Translations under genes and position numbers: made by a program
Shown here: positions 25,740-34,734 of the stretch, piece after piece
Layout: each line of letters starts with the position of its first letter
How positions within the stretch are numbered: position 1 is the first letter of the stretch
Notes under the pieces: model-generated
Told to the model about the DNA's origin: nothing
Seen by the model: the letters and a program-made list of their open reading frames with translations, nothing else
Database searches by the model: none
DNA from: Virgibacillus salexigens
GTDB taxonomy: Bacteria; Bacillota; Bacilli; Bacillales; Amphibacillaceae
NCBI RefSeq assembly: GCF_014905415.1
Contig: NZ_BNEO01000002.1
Span: 248,001 to 312,000 of the forward strand
Direction of reading: 5' to 3'
Length of the DNA: 64,000 nucleotides

Positions 25740-26750
25740 ATGACAAAAAAAAATTTAGCTAGCTTGCTACTGGTAATCGTCGCTGTCTATTTTTTGGCAG
25801 TTTATCAGCTCCCGTATTATATTTATAAACCGGGCGGAGCAGATGCTCTAAACCCAATTGTCGAAGTTGAACAAGGTTATGACAGTAAGGGAGACATGCA
25901 TCTCGTGACAGTCAGTGGTGGACAAGCTACGGTTACGCAATACATATTAGCAAAGGTACTACCACATCATCAGGTAGTTCCAATAGAAGATGTATTCCCA
26001 GAAGGGGTTACGGATGATGAATATATGCATGTACAATTACAAATGATGGAAAATTCCCAAGAGGCTTCGACCGTTGTTGCTTACGAAGCAGCAGAAAAAG
26101 ATATTACCATTGATTATAATGGAGTTTATGTTGTTTCTGTAGTGGAAGGAATGCCGGCTGAAGGCAAGCTTGCAATGGGTGACAGGATTAATGGTATTGA
26201 TGGTAAAGAAATAAATGAAGCAGATGATTTAATAGAATATGTTGAAGGAAAGAAAGCAAATGATACCATTACCGTTGAATTTGTTAGAGATGATAAACAA
26301 ATGACAGAAGAAATCGTCCTGAAAAAATTATCCGATTTAGGAAATAAACCAGGGATCGGAATTCAATTGGTAACCGACCGTGCTGTATCAGTGAATCCAG
26401 AGGTTCATTTTTCTAGCGGTAATATCGGAGGACCAAGTGCTGGCTTAATGTTTTCTTTAGAAATTTATGATCAATTAACAGAAGCGGATTTGACGCATGG
26501 ATATGAAATTGCCGGTACTGGCGAAATTGACTATGATGGGAATGTACATCGAATTGGAGGAATTGATAAAAAGGTAGTAGCTGCCGATAAAGAAGGCGCA
26601 GATGTCTTTTTTGCTCCAAATGAAGAAGCTGGTGAAGAATCAAATTATCAAGTAGCTCGTAAGAAAGCAGAAGAAATTGATACCGATATGAAAATCGTTC
26701 CAATAAGAACATTTGACGATGCATTGCAATATTTACAGGATTTAAATTAA
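25740..26750 (+). CDS. ylbL: PDZ/Lon-type membrane serine protease YlbL
   Basis: A 336-residue membrane-anchored protease with an N-terminal transmembrane helix (about 7-28), a PDZ domain (about 125-200) and a C-terminal Lon-type S16 catalytic domain. The catalytic Ser is Ser233 in GGPSAGLMFSLE and the partner Lys is in RIGGIDKKV (277 or 278). In B. subtilis YlbL degrades the division inhibitor YneA during recovery from DNA damage; the SepM family processes peptides. It lies at the ylbJ-ylbM locus as in B. subtilis and shares a terminator with the convergent tmcAL. Confidence 0.92.
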   Translation: MTKKNLASLLLVIVAVYFLAVYQLPYYIYKPGGADALNPIVEVEQGYDSKGDMHLVTVSGGQATVTQYILAKVLPHHQVVPIEDVFPEGVTDDEYMHVQLQMMENSQEASTVVAYEAAEKDITIDYNGVYVVSVVEGMPAEGKLAMGDRINGIDGKEINEADDLIEYVEGKKANDTITVEFVRDDKQMTEEIVLKKLSDLGNKPGIGIQLVTDRAVSVNPEVHFSSGNIGGPSAGLMFSLEIYDQLTEADLTHGYEIAGTGEIDYDGNVHRIGGIDKKVVAADKEGADVFFAPNEEAGEESNYQVARKKAEEIDTDMKIVPIRTFDDALQYLQDLN

Positions 26751-26751
26751 A

Positions 26752-26788
26752 TAATAACAGGCCCTCCTTCTCTAGGGGGCCTGTTATT
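26752..26788. terminator. Bidirectional terminator between ylbL and tmcAL
   Basis: A long stem AATAACAGGCCC with GGGCCTGTTATT (extended by TCC/GGG-type pairs) and a small loop. T-rich flanks are weak on both sides. Confidence 0.75.
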
Positions 26789-27998
26789 TCGTTTGTATTG
26801 GTGGATTTATTTCCTGTCTACGCAAGGTAATTTTATTTGTTGGTGGTAGAATGCTATAATAAGCATTACTTGCGCGTTCTTCGATTTCTAGCATCGGATG
26901 CATATGACGGCCGATTTTTTGAATAATTGGAACTTCCATCTGTTTCTTTTGTTGATGGATATAGGCTTGACCTGTTCTGTTAAAGCCAAGAATGCGTACA
27001 TAAGGCAACTTTGATGGAGTGGATAAAATATCAATTTCCTTCTTTTTGGTATTGGTAAGAATATGTACAAACATGCGCTGTAATCTTGTCCAAGTATAAC
27101 GCTTGGTTTTTAACTTCTCCATCCATTCGTTAAAGGAGCATACATTTCTGGCTGTTTTTTTAAGGCGATGTTCGAGCCCCTCATCAACTCCTTGAATCAG
27201 GGAAAGCTCTTGCAAGGATAATGTCAACACACGGTAATGAATATAAGAGAAATAATGATCCCAAGAATGCCATAACGATGCCTTGCTTTTATATTCCTCT
27301 ATTTGCAATTTGGTAGCGTCAGGTATCGCATTCGTAATTGATGTTGTCAGTCTATTTTTATTTGAAAGTGTTTTTCGAATACTTGTTGCACTAGCGATCG
27401 TACCTGTTATGGATTGATCATGATAGCCACTTTGGCTTCGCTTGATGGTTAGAGGTGTAATTGACAAATTATAATCTAATATTGTCTTAACATAACTGAA
27501 CCCTAGGATATTATTGGGTTTCGTCAAATCCATTTCTTCAGTGGAGATGTTGGTCTGCTGATAGGCTAAGCTGCTCGCTTCTGGAAATGACGCTCCATCT
27601 GCTAAATGACGCTTTAGTGTTTGTTGGTATTGATTTCGTTTTTCTTTAAAAAGGTGATAACTTCGAATAAAATGGGAAGTATCTCCAGATTCACTGCCAA
27701 AGCATAAACTTGTAATTCCAAGTTCTTTTAGTGTTAATATAGACCCTTTGGCAAATAAATCACTACTTTGCACCGCAAATGGATAAGGGAGTTCTACAAC
27801 AATGTCAACCCCATTGCTAAGTGCCGCCTTTGTTCGAGAAAACTTATCAATAATAGCCGGTTCGCCGCGTTGTAAAAACGGACCGCTCATGACTGCAATT
27901 ATACAGTCTGCCTGTGATGCTTTTTTTGCTTGCTCCACATGATATACATGACCATTATGGAACGGGTTATATTCAACTATTACTCCACATGCTTTCAT
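26784..27998 (-). CDS. tmcAL: tRNA(Met) cytidine acetate ligase TmcAL (YlbM)
   Basis: Activates acetate with ATP and places it on N4 of the wobble cytidine (C34) of elongator tRNA-Met. The 404-residue protein begins ACGVIVEYNPFHNGHVYHV, the nucleotidyltransferase signature of the family, with ISxSG-type features AVMSGPFLQRGEPAIIDKF near 35-55 and the phosphate-binding SATSIRKTL near 208. GGAGATGGTG precedes the ATG. It is convergent with ylbL and divergent from the yceD-rpmF operon. Confidence 0.92.
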   Translation of the reverse strand: MKACGVIVEYNPFHNGHVYHVEQAKKASQADCIIAVMSGPFLQRGEPAIIDKFSRTKAALSNGVDIVVELPYPFAVQSSDLFAKGSILTLKELGITSLCFGSESGDTSHFIRSYHLFKEKRNQYQQTLKRHLADGASFPEASSLAYQQTNISTEEMDLTKPNNILGFSYVKTILDYNLSITPLTIKRSQSGYHDQSITGTIASATSIRKTLSNKNRLTTSITNAIPDATKLQIEEYKSKASLWHSWDHYFSYIHYRVLTLSLQELSLIQGVDEGLEHRLKKTARNVCSFNEWMEKLKTKRYTWTRLQRMFVHILTNTKKKEIDILSTPSKLPYVRILGFNRTGQAYIHQQKKQMEVPIIQKIGRHMHPMLEIEERASNAYYSILPPTNKITLRRQEINPPIQTK

Positions 27999-28153
27999 TT
28001 CACCATCTCCCTGTAAGTATGTGTTTTATTGTAGCAGAAAGTTTAGACATTCGCATTATCAAGGTGTAGGATGACTATTGTAAAGAATTAAGGGAAGACT
28101 TTTTAAAGATAGAATGAAGTATTGATAAGGTTAAAATCTGTAAAGAAAATATG

Positions 28154-28182
28154 TTGACAAAAGACGTGTTTTCTTTTAAAAT
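28154..28182 (+). promoter_or_regulatory. Sigma-A promoter for yceD-rpmF
   Basis: TTGACA (28154-28159), 17-bp spacer, TAAAAT (28177-28182): a near-consensus vegetative promoter about 28 bp before the yceD start, fitting a ribosomal-protein operon. Confidence 0.8.
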
Positions 28183-28209
28183 TACTCTTGTTGCCTTGAG
28201 GTGATTAAA

Positions 28210-28740
28210 ATGAAATTTGCATTGGCTCAGTTGAAAAAAAGTGCTTACAATGAACCATTCACTTTTAATGAAAAAGTAGATGTTTCTGAACTGGAAAAAA
28301 TGAATAATGATATTCGTCAGATTAAACCTGTGGACGTCTATGGACAGTGTTTTTTCCAAGGAGATAAAATTATCTTTTCCTTTCATATTACAGGAGAAAT
28401 GATTCTCCCTTGTGCACGGACATTAGTAGATGTACCATATCCGTTTGATATACAAGCTGATGAAGTCTTTACGACATCATCCTTTATTACAAAAGAAGAG
28501 GCGGAAGATGAAATTCATCCAGTTGAGGGGGAAGTGCTTGACTTAGCCCCGCATATAAAGGAAAATGTTCTATTAGAGGTTCCGTATCGAGTATTTTCTA
28601 ATGAAACAAATAACCAGCAGAATCCTCCTTCCGAAGGGGAAGGCTGGGAATTTATTTCGCAAGAAAAGAACGAAAAGACGATAGATAAGCGTTTTAAAAA
28701 ATTGGAATCATTACTGAAAGATGACGAGACGGAAAAGTAA
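28210..28740 (+). CDS. ylbN: DUF177/YceD family protein (YlbN)
   Basis: A 176-residue protein of the YceD (DUF177) family, which in other bacteria and in plants affects accumulation of 23S rRNA. The family blocks are YGQCFFQGDKIIFSFHITGE near 46-65, PCARTLVDVPYPFDI near 69-83 and EGEVLDLAPHIKENVLLEVPY near 105-125 (two adjacent motifs). The ATG at 28210 follows TTGAGGTG; a GTG at 28201 lies inside that site. It is directly followed by rpmF, the near-universal pairing in bacteria. Confidence 0.9.
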   Translation: MKFALAQLKKSAYNEPFTFNEKVDVSELEKMNNDIRQIKPVDVYGQCFFQGDKIIFSFHITGEMILPCARTLVDVPYPFDIQADEVFTTSSFITKEEAEDEIHPVEGEVLDLAPHIKENVLLEVPYRVFSNETNNQQNPPSEGEGWEFISQEKNEKTIDKRFKKLESLLKDDETEK

Positions 28741-28782
28741 TAACGCTCGGTTTTCTTATCTTCTATGAAGGAGGTGTAAGTC

Positions 28783-28956
28783 ATGGCAGTACCTAAAAGA
28801 AGAACTTCTAAAAAAGTAAAAAATCAACGTCGTACTCATAAAAAATTACACGTACCTGGCATGGTAGAATGTTCAAATTGTGGGGAATTGACAAAACCAC
28901 ATCATGTATGTAAATCATGCGGACAATATGACGGGAAAGAAGTAGTAAGTAAGTAA
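28783..28956 (+). CDS. rpmF: 50S ribosomal protein L32
   Basis: A short gene for the 57-residue large-subunit protein L32. It starts [20 protein letters not shown], the standard L32 opening, and has a zinc-ribbon of two cysteine pairs, CSNC at 30-33 and CKSC at 43-46. A strong AAGGAGGTG lies 6 nt before the ATG. It follows yceD by 42 nt and is followed by a terminator. The intact four-cysteine form indicates the zinc-binding (C+) version. Confidence 0.97.
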   Translation: MAVPKRRTSKKVKNQRRTHKKLHVPGMVECSNCGELTKPHHVCKSCGQYDGKEVVSK

Positions 28957-28981
28957 TTTGGAATAATTTAAAATTACGAGT

Positions 28982-29017
28982 AAACAGGTCACAGTAAGTG
29001 ATCTGTTTTTATTTTTG
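28982..29017 (+). terminator. Terminator of the yceD-rpmF operon
   Basis: Stem AACAGGTCAC with GTGATCTGTT (one G-T pair), five-base loop, T-rich tail. Confidence 0.87.
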
Positions 29018-29138
29018 TTAAAATATAGTTTGTCTATTTGCTGTAGGGAAAAACTAATAGTTGCTACTTGTATTGACGAAGAATGGGCATGAAAACGGCA
29101 CGAAATTATTTAAAAATGAAAAAACTGTTAAAAATACA

Positions 29139-29167
29139 TTCTATCACTCCTAGTTTTCGCATACATT
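29139..29167 (+). promoter_or_regulatory. Candidate sigma-E promoter for the RsfA-family regulator gene
   Basis: CATACATT (29160-29167) is a perfect match to the sigma-E -10 (CATACAHT). A partial -35 TTCTATC lies 14 bp upstream. It is 28 bp before the gene start, and the B. subtilis orthologue by position is sigma-E-dependent. Confidence 0.5.
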
Positions 29168-29194
29168 GATAGCAAATGTATAAGGAGGGATGAT

Positions 29195-29695
29195 ATGAAT
29201 GCAACGCGACAAGATGCCTGGACAAAGGATGAAGATATTTTACTTGCTGATACAGTCTTACGCTATATAAGAGACGGGAAGACACAATTAGAGGCCTTTA
29301 AAGAAGTAGCTAATAAGCTATCAAGAACTGCTGCTGCTTGTGGGTTTCGATGGAATGCTTCTATTCGCAAGCAATATCAGGATGCTATACAAACAGCGAA
29401 AGAAGAAAGAAAACAAGGAAATCGAAAAGATATTTGGAGTTTTTCTGAACCGCATGATCATGAAAGAGAAACAATAGAGACAGCTATTTTGTTATTGGAG
29501 CGCATGAAGTCCAACTTTGGAATTACGAATGAAAATCATCTAAAAGCACATCAAGAGAAGACAGAACAATTAGAAAAAGAAAATGCCCAATTAAAGGAAG
29601 TATTGGCTCGTTATGAAAATGCCTGGGAAGAAATGGGGAAACTTTGGAACTGGGTAAAACTAGAACCAGAAAAGGATTTACAAAAGTTGAAGTGA
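29195..29695 (+). CDS. RsfA-family sporulation transcription regulator (YlbO/GerR-like)
   Basis: A 166-residue DNA-binding protein with an N-terminal Myb/SANT-like domain: [18 protein letters not shown] at 8-25, then the [16 protein letters not shown] recognition region near 39-54. A C-terminal coiled coil follows (about 115-160, heptads in [14 protein letters not shown]). RsfA-family proteins fine-tune sporulation sigma regulons. The position after rpmF matches B. subtilis ylbO (gerR), a mother-cell regulator; RsfA itself is a forespore paralogue, so the exact assignment is open. AAGGAGGG precedes the ATG. Confidence 0.85.
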   Translation: MNATRQDAWTKDEDILLADTVLRYIRDGKTQLEAFKEVANKLSRTAAACGFRWNASIRKQYQDAIQTAKEERKQGNRKDIWSFSEPHDHERETIETAILLLERMKSNFGITNENHLKAHQEKTEQLEKENAQLKEVLARYENAWEEMGKLWNWVKLEPEKDLQKLK

Positions 29696-29801
29696 AAATA
29701 GAATGTGGAATTATTTATAGAACTTTTCTTCACGTTTATACATCCATTTACTAAATCAGTGTAAAGAAGACAATCTCTCGTATTTAAACACATCACTTTA
29801 A

Positions 29802-29820
29802 ATAGACAATTAGTGTCTAT
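29802..29820. repeat. Perfect 7-5-7 inverted repeat
   Basis: ATAGACA and TGTCTAT flank five bases between two genes. It has no T run and lies clear of the nearby ylbP terminator, so it could be an operator or a chance palindrome. The rest of the 230-bp gap holds no gene I can see. Confidence 0.3.
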
Positions 29821-29866
29821 ACTGTTAAGAGGGATGATTTTCTTTTAAAACAAAACCTTGCCTGTT

Positions 29867-29903
29867 AAAAAAAGACATGAATGCATTCACACATTCATGT
29901 CTT
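29867..29903 (-). terminator. Terminator after ylbP
   Basis: On the minus strand a perfect AAAGACATGAATG/CATTCATGTCTTT stem with an eight-base loop is followed by a T run. Confidence 0.85.
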
Positions 29904-29925
29904 TAGTTGTATATGGACGCCATAT

Positions 29926-30408
29926 TTAATTAGTGTGTTCTTGTTCTTTAACACCTTCAGGTAGCCAAATTAACGGATTTTCCCCTAAATCCCTTTCCAT
30001 TTCATAGTGAGCTTTTTGGAAGCCCATTTTTTCCCAAAAACCATGAGAATTAATGCGTGGATTTGTTTTAATTGGTATATTGTATCCTTTGGCAAAATCG
30101 ACAAGTACTTTACCGTAGCCTTCCCCTTGATATTCAGGTAAGACTTCTAATTTCCACAGAGTTAAATAATCTTGGGCTGGCTCAAAGTAAAAATCGTATT
30201 TTTTGTTTATTTTATAAAGACTCATGCGGGCAATTAGACTGTCACCAATATAAATTCCGTAAAATGGTGAATCGTTTTGATTCTCGATCATATTGTTTTC
30301 AAGATCTTCAAGCATCGATAATTCTTGATTTCCATACTCCTTAAAATGTTTAAACTTTTCAAGTGTTTTATAATTGATCATGAGTTTTTCCACTTTCACA
30401 GCTTGCAT
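29926..30408 (-). CDS. ylbP: GNAT family N-acetyltransferase YlbP
   Basis: A 160-residue acetyltransferase of the GNAT fold, substrate unknown. The acetyl-CoA-binding motif A is WKLEVLPEYQGEGYGKVLVDFA near residues 86-107, with the QGEGYG pyrophosphate loop, and a C-terminal HGFWEKMGFQ block typical of GNAT motif B. The ATG follows AGGGGGAG. Its place after ylbO and before the dcw region matches ylbP of B. subtilis. Confidence 0.87.
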   Translation of the reverse strand: MQAVKVEKLMINYKTLEKFKHFKEYGNQELSMLEDLENNMIENQNDSPFYGIYIGDSLIARMSLYKINKKYDFYFEPAQDYLTLWKLEVLPEYQGEGYGKVLVDFAKGYNIPIKTNPRINSHGFWEKMGFQKAHYEMERDLGENPLIWLPEGVKEQEHTN

Positions 30409-30551
30409 AATAACTCCCCCTCGTATCTGTGGTGTATGGTTTTGTGAAATTATTTTTGCTTTTCTATATATTTATTATAATATAAAAAGAGGACAGATGA
30501 AATAAAAGAATGATAAAAGACCAATAATGGCATTTTTGTGGAGGGATTAGA

Positions 30552-30932
30552 ATGGGGAATGGTCTTATCTATATTTTCGCATTTTTTATTACAGCTCCAA
30601 TCGTAATTACATTTATTATTTATGTGATTGCTTATATGGCAAGCAATTACCGATTGAAAGCCTTCCATCATGCAGTAAATTGGACAACATGGTTATACAT
30701 TATTTCCGTGATTGTTTTAACAAAAATGATCTTCGGAGTGCAAATGGTTGGTATCGTCATTGTATTATTGCTAATCATACTAGGTGCTATTATGTTTTCG
30801 CAATGGAAAATACAAACAGAAATCATACTGAGAAAAGCTTTGAAAATTATGTGGCGATTTTCTTTTTTATTGTTTGCATTTCTATATATTGGACTTATTT
30901 TGATTGGTGTTATTCAAAAGATAGTCAGTTAG
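30552..30932 (+). CDS. DUF3397 family membrane protein
   Basis: A 126-residue integral membrane protein with four hydrophobic helices (about 5-28, 46-62, 66-84 and 99-121) joined by basic loops. Genes of the DUF3397 family commonly sit just upstream of bshC/mraZ in Bacillaceae, as here, so I assign it by layout and position. Function unknown. GGAGGG is 7 nt before the ATG. It is 89 bp from bshC with no terminator between, so they may be co-transcribed. Confidence 0.75.
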   Translation: MGNGLIYIFAFFITAPIVITFIIYVIAYMASNYRLKAFHHAVNWTTWLYIISVIVLTKMIFGVQMVGIVIVLLLIILGAIMFSQWKIQTEIILRKALKIMWRFSFLLFAFLYIGLILIGVIQKIVS

Positions 30933-31021
30933 CATTTGCTTATAAACAGATGACATGAAATTTTCGTTTTTTTTATGTACAATACATGAAGGACATTACA
31001 TATAGAAGGAGCATGGGATCT

Positions 31022-32641
31022 ATGCAGGTCGACCCTATCGTTTTGGAAAAACAAAACAAACTAGTAAAAGATTATCGAGATAATGCGGGGCAAATCACCG
31101 CTTTTTTTGACTATCCAATACCAAATAAGTTTTATCAGAGGTATCAAGATCTCAAAGAACGATGTTTTAAGCGAGAAGCGCTAAGCCAAGTACTACGTAC
31201 GATTAATAAGCAGTGGGGTGCTCCGTCATCTACATATCATAATATCGATCGACTTGAAAGAGAAGATAGTGTTGTGGTTATTGGTGGACAGCAAGCTGGA
31301 TTATTAACTGGTCCAATGTATACCATTAATAAAGTGATATCGATTATCCAACTTGCGAAAGAACAGGAAGAAAAATTGCAAGTTCCGGTGATTCCTGTTT
31401 TTTGGATTGCCGGAGAGGACCACGATTTTGAAGAAGTAAACCATGTATTTTTACCACATGAACAACAGATGAAAAAATTCAAGTTGCATGATCAAAATTG
31501 GGAAAAACGATCGTTGTCTGAAAAGGCAATCGATCACAACAAAATGGAAGAATGGCTCGACTCCTTGTTTGTTCAATTATCAGAAACAGATCATACGAAG
31601 GGTTTGCATGAACGAATTAAACAGTGTTTGTCTCAGTCTAATACCTATGTAGATTTCTTTTCAACGTTAATTTATCAACTATTTCCTGATCATGGATTAG
31701 TATTGATCGACTCAGGAAACCATCTCGTGCGTAAACTAGAAAGCGAGTATTTTATTCAATTAATCGAAAATCAACCCAAAATTAGTGAAGGGGTATGCAA
31801 TGCGTTAATGGGTTTAGATCAATATGGTTATTCAGTATCGTTAGAAGTTGAAAAATCAGATGCGCATCTATTCTTTCATAAAGATAATGAACGAATCCTA
31901 CTCCGACGAACAGCAGATGGACAGTGGCAGGGAAAACAAAATGAAGTGCTATTATCGACAGAGGAAATAATCTCAGTTGCCAAAGAAAATCCAGAGAGTT
32001 TAAGTAATAATGTAGTAACAAGGCCAGTAATGCAAGAGTTAGTCTTCCCCACTCTAGCTTTCATTGGTGGTCCGGGTGAGATAAGTTATTGGTCTGCTTT
32101 AAAACCAGCTTTTCATGCACTGGAAATAAATATGCCACCAGTATTACCACGTCTTTCCTTTACTATTATTGAGCGGCAAGTGGAAAAGTTATTAAAGGAA
32201 TATCATATTTCTGCCCACTATGCAATCAACTATGGGACAATGGATGAGAAAAAGCAGTGGTTTGAAGAAAAGAATCAACCTGCCGTTGACAAAGTAGCGC
32301 AGCAAGTTAAAAAAGCTGTTGAAGAAGCACATGTACCGTTAAAAGAATTGGCTAAAGGCATGGGTAATGATTTAGGTGATTTAGCTGATAAAAACTTATA
32401 TTACTTGAAAGATACGATAAACTTTTTAGAAGATCGGTTGATAAAAGCGTTAGAAGAAGAGCATTCAGAAGAGTTAGCAGCATTTAATTCCCTACACTGT
32501 ACACTACAACCAGAAGATGGGTTGCAAGAACGAATATGGAATCCACTACCTTGGCTAAATCGTTATGGTTTAGAAATTATAAAAGAAATTACTGATCACT
32601 CTTTCCCACTTGAGAATGAACACTATGCTATTTATTTGTAA
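31022..32641 (+). CDS. bshC: Putative cysteine ligase BshC (bacillithiol synthesis)
   Basis: Last step of bacillithiol synthesis: joins cysteine to GlcN-malate, giving the main low-molecular-weight thiol of Bacilli. From the ATG at 31022 the protein has 539 residues, the B. subtilis length. Conserved blocks are VVIGGQQAGLLTGPMYTINK near 83-102, IPVFWIAGEDHDFEEVNH near 123-140 and FIGGPGEISYWSALKP near 345. AGAAGGAG lies 10 nt before this ATG; ATG 31013 is too close to it. A coiled coil near 440-490 is expected for the family. Confidence 0.92.
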   Translation: MQVDPIVLEKQNKLVKDYRDNAGQITAFFDYPIPNKFYQRYQDLKERCFKREALSQVLRTINKQWGAPSSTYHNIDRLEREDSVVVIGGQQAGLLTGPMYTINKVISIIQLAKEQEEKLQVPVIPVFWIAGEDHDFEEVNHVFLPHEQQMKKFKLHDQNWEKRSLSEKAIDHNKMEEWLDSLFVQLSETDHTKGLHERIKQCLSQSNTYVDFFSTLIYQLFPDHGLVLIDSGNHLVRKLESEYFIQLIENQPKISEGVCNALMGLDQYGYSVSLEVEKSDAHLFFHKDNERILLRRTADGQWQGKQNEVLLSTEEIISVAKENPESLSNNVVTRPVMQELVFPTLAFIGGPGEISYWSALKPAFHALEINMPPVLPRLSFTIIERQVEKLLKEYHISAHYAINYGTMDEKKQWFEEKNQPAVDKVAQQVKKAVEEAHVPLKELAKGMGNDLGDLADKNLYYLKDTINFLEDRLIKALEEEHSEELAAFNSLHCTLQPEDGLQERIWNPLPWLNRYGLEIIKEITDHSFPLENEHYAIYL

Positions 32642-32682
32642 TAATAGGGATAATCCCCCACTTTCATTTTATTTTATAAATT

Positions 32683-32716
32683 AAAGCCGTTATACCTTGG
32701 TATAACGGCTTTTTTG
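32683..32716 (+). terminator. Terminator after bshC
   Basis: A 14-bp perfect stem AAAGCCGTTATACC with GGTATAACGGCTTT, two-base loop and T run. It insulates the dcw operon from bshC. Confidence 0.93.
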
Positions 32717-32779
32717 TTTGTTTTAAATTAGTGCTTAATGGTTAATTTTATGGCAGAAATAAATAAATTTAAAAAACTA

Positions 32780-32827
32780 GTGGTGAATAGTGGGGCAATG
32801 TGGTAATATAGATTGTACGAAGGTGGG
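32780..32827 (+). promoter_or_regulatory. MraZ operator: GTGG repeats at 10-bp spacing, with promoter -10
   Basis: GTGG occurs at 32780, 32790 and 32800, exactly one helical turn apart, and again at 32823. Direct repeats of TGG-type boxes with 10-bp period upstream of mraZ are the known binding site of MraZ, which represses its own operon. A TAATAT -10 (32804-32809) follows the third repeat at once, so binding would block the dcw promoter; the -35 is weak. Confidence 0.65.
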
Positions 32828-32836
32828 GCGGACTAT

Positions 32837-33268
32837 ATGTTCATGGGTGAATACCAACATAACATTGATACTAAAGGTAGAATCATTGTCCCTTCTAAGT
32901 TCCGTGAAGAGCTTGGAGAAAACTTTGTTGTGACTCGTGGACTGGATAAATGTCTGTTTGCTTATCCAATGGAAGAATGGAAATTATTGGAAGAAAAGTT
33001 AAAAAAACTCCCACTTACAAAAAAAGATGCAAGAGCTTTTACACGGTTTTTCTTCTCTGGGGCTATTGAATGTGAAATAGACAAACAGGGAAGGATAAAC
33101 ATTCCACAAACTTTACGAAACTATGCTGCTTTAGAAAAGGAATGTGTCGTGATTGGAGTATCAAATCGAATTGAAATTTGGTCCAATGAAAATTGGGAAA
33201 CGTATTTTTCTGACTCAGAGGAATCTTTCACAGAAATTGCTGAAAACCTCATGGACTTTGACATTTAA
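32837..33268 (+). CDS. mraZ: Transcriptional regulator MraZ
   Basis: DNA-binding repressor at the head of the dcw cluster, made of two AbrB-like half domains. From ATG 32837 it has 143 residues, identical to B. subtilis MraZ in length, beginning [20 protein letters not shown]. The two DxxGR blocks that define the double fold are [14 protein letters not shown] (about 11-24) and [16 protein letters not shown] (about 79-94). AAGGTGGGG is 8 nt upstream. Likely represses itself through the GTGG repeats just upstream. Confidence 0.95.
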   Translation: MFMGEYQHNIDTKGRIIVPSKFREELGENFVVTRGLDKCLFAYPMEEWKLLEEKLKKLPLTKKDARAFTRFFFSGAIECEIDKQGRINIPQTLRNYAALEKECVVIGVSNRIEIWSNENWETYFSDSEESFTEIAENLMDFDI

Positions 33269-33354
33269 GTGATGAATTTTCATTTCAACTCAGATTACCG
33301 ATTATGGATAACAAATGCAATCAAAAGCGGCAAGGGTAGAAATGGGTGTATGAC

Positions 33355-34332
33355 ATGTTTGAACATTATAGTGTCTTAAAAGAAGAGACGATTAAAGGGC
33401 TGAATATTCAACCGAACGGTATATATATTGACTGTACGGTTGGTGGAGGCGGTCATTCTGAAGCAATCGCATCACAATTAGGTGAGAATGGGTTATTGAT
33501 TGCTTTTGATCAAGACCTAGAAGCTTTAGAGGCGGCAAAACATCGATTAGCTGCTTACCAAGGTCGCATTTTATTTATTCATTCCAATTTTAGCCAACTT
33601 GAAGAAGCATTGACTAAACAACAAATTAAACATATTGACGGTATTTTATTTGATTTAGGCGTATCTTCTCCTCAATTGGATAGAGGAGAGAGAGGTTTTA
33701 GCTATCAACATGATGCGAAGCTTGATATGCGAATGGATCAAACAAAAGACTTAGATGCATATCAAATCGTAAACCATTGGGAATATAACGACTTAGTGAA
33801 AATTTTCTTTCGTTATGGAGAAGAAAAGTTTTCAAAGCAAATCGCCAGGAAAATTGAAGCATTCCGTAAAAACAAACCAATTCAGACAACACATGAGTTA
33901 GTAGAAATTATTAAAGAAAGTATACCTGCGCCAGCAAGACGAAAAGGCGGACATCCTGCGAAGCGCATCTTTCAGGCGATACGAATTGCTGTTAATGATG
34001 AACTAGGTGTTTTTAATGAAGCTCTTCATCAAGCAGCACGATCGATTGCTGTTGGAGGAAGAATTACGGTAATAACCTTTCATTCTTTGGAGGACAGGCT
34101 ATGCAAACAAGCCTTTAAGAAATGGAGTACTCCGAAAGAGACACCAAGGAATTTGCCTATTTTGCCTAAAGAAAATCAAGCACCATTTCGTCTAATTACA
34201 AGAAAACCAATTGTTGCAAACGATGAGGAGTTAGAAGAGAATCGTAGATCACGGTCTGCAAAGCTGCGTATCATTGAAAAAGTGACGGACTGGAACGAAC
34301 AATTTACGTATGAGGAAGGGTGGAGAAAATAA
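33355..34332 (+). CDS. rsmH: 16S rRNA (cytosine(1402)-N(4))-methyltransferase RsmH (MraW)
   Basis: SAM-dependent methylation of C1402 in the ribosomal P site. 325 residues from ATG 33355. Marks: [15 protein letters not shown] (SAM site, near 26-40), [14 protein letters not shown] near 99-112, [16 protein letters not shown], and [20 protein letters not shown] near 198-217, followed by [15 protein letters not shown] precedes the ATG; an in-frame GTG at 33346 overlaps it. The stop overlaps the ftsL start (TAATG), so translation is coupled. Confidence 0.95.
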   Translation: MFEHYSVLKEETIKGLNIQPNGIYIDCTVGGGGHSEAIASQLGENGLLIAFDQDLEALEAAKHRLAAYQGRILFIHSNFSQLEEALTKQQIKHIDGILFDLGVSSPQLDRGERGFSYQHDAKLDMRMDQTKDLDAYQIVNHWEYNDLVKIFFRYGEEKFSKQIARKIEAFRKNKPIQTTHELVEIIKESIPAPARRKGGHPAKRIFQAIRIAVNDELGVFNEALHQAARSIAVGGRITVITFHSLEDRLCKQAFKKWSTPKETPRNLPILPKENQAPFRLITRKPIVANDEELEENRRSRSAKLRIIEKVTDWNEQFTYEEGWRK

Positions 34333-34706
34333 TGAGTGCAAATCATGCAAGAACTTGGGAACCGACAAAACCGCAGCAAACGCCAAGCCAAGAACAATCT
34401 ACAACTGTAAGGGTTCATAGACAGGGGTGGATAACGAAAGGAGAAAAATTAATATATTCCATTGTAGCAGTCTGTATTATTATAGCAGGTATATACATGG
34501 TTTCTTTTTCTTCGTCAACGGACACGGTAAATCGTGAAATGCAGCAATTAGAAACTCAAGTAAACACACAAAAATCAGTCAATGAACAGTTAAGCTTTGA
34601 AAAAAAAGAATTAAGCCGTCCTGAACGTATAACAAAAATCGCAAAAGAAAATGGGTTGAAAATCCAAGATGCTAAAGTAAAACAAGCACACGAGATGAAC
34701 AACTAA
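34332..34706 (+). CDS. ftsL: Cell division protein FtsL
   Basis: A bitopic division protein of 124 residues that forms the FtsL-DivIC-DivIB complex and supports FtsW/PBP2B at the septum. A basic cytoplasmic part (to about residue 36) is followed by one membrane helix (about 38-56) and an extracellular coiled coil with heptad Leu/Val spacing (about 62-100), ending in the RPERITKIAKENGLK block of the FtsL family. The start overlaps the rsmH stop by one base. GGGTGGAG precedes it. Confidence 0.9.
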   Translation: MSANHARTWEPTKPQQTPSQEQSTTVRVHRQGWITKGEKLIYSIVAVCIIIAGIYMVSFSSSTDTVNREMQQLETQVNTQKSVNEQLSFEKKELSRPERITKIAKENGLKIQDAKVKQAHEMNN

Positions 34707-34734
34707 ATAACTAATTACTCAAGGAGAACATGTT

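Noticed and set aside
26413-26724. 103-codon minus-strand frame inside ylbL
   Set aside because: Antisense shadow of the protease domain; low-complexity Leu/His/Gln protein without a ribosome binding site.
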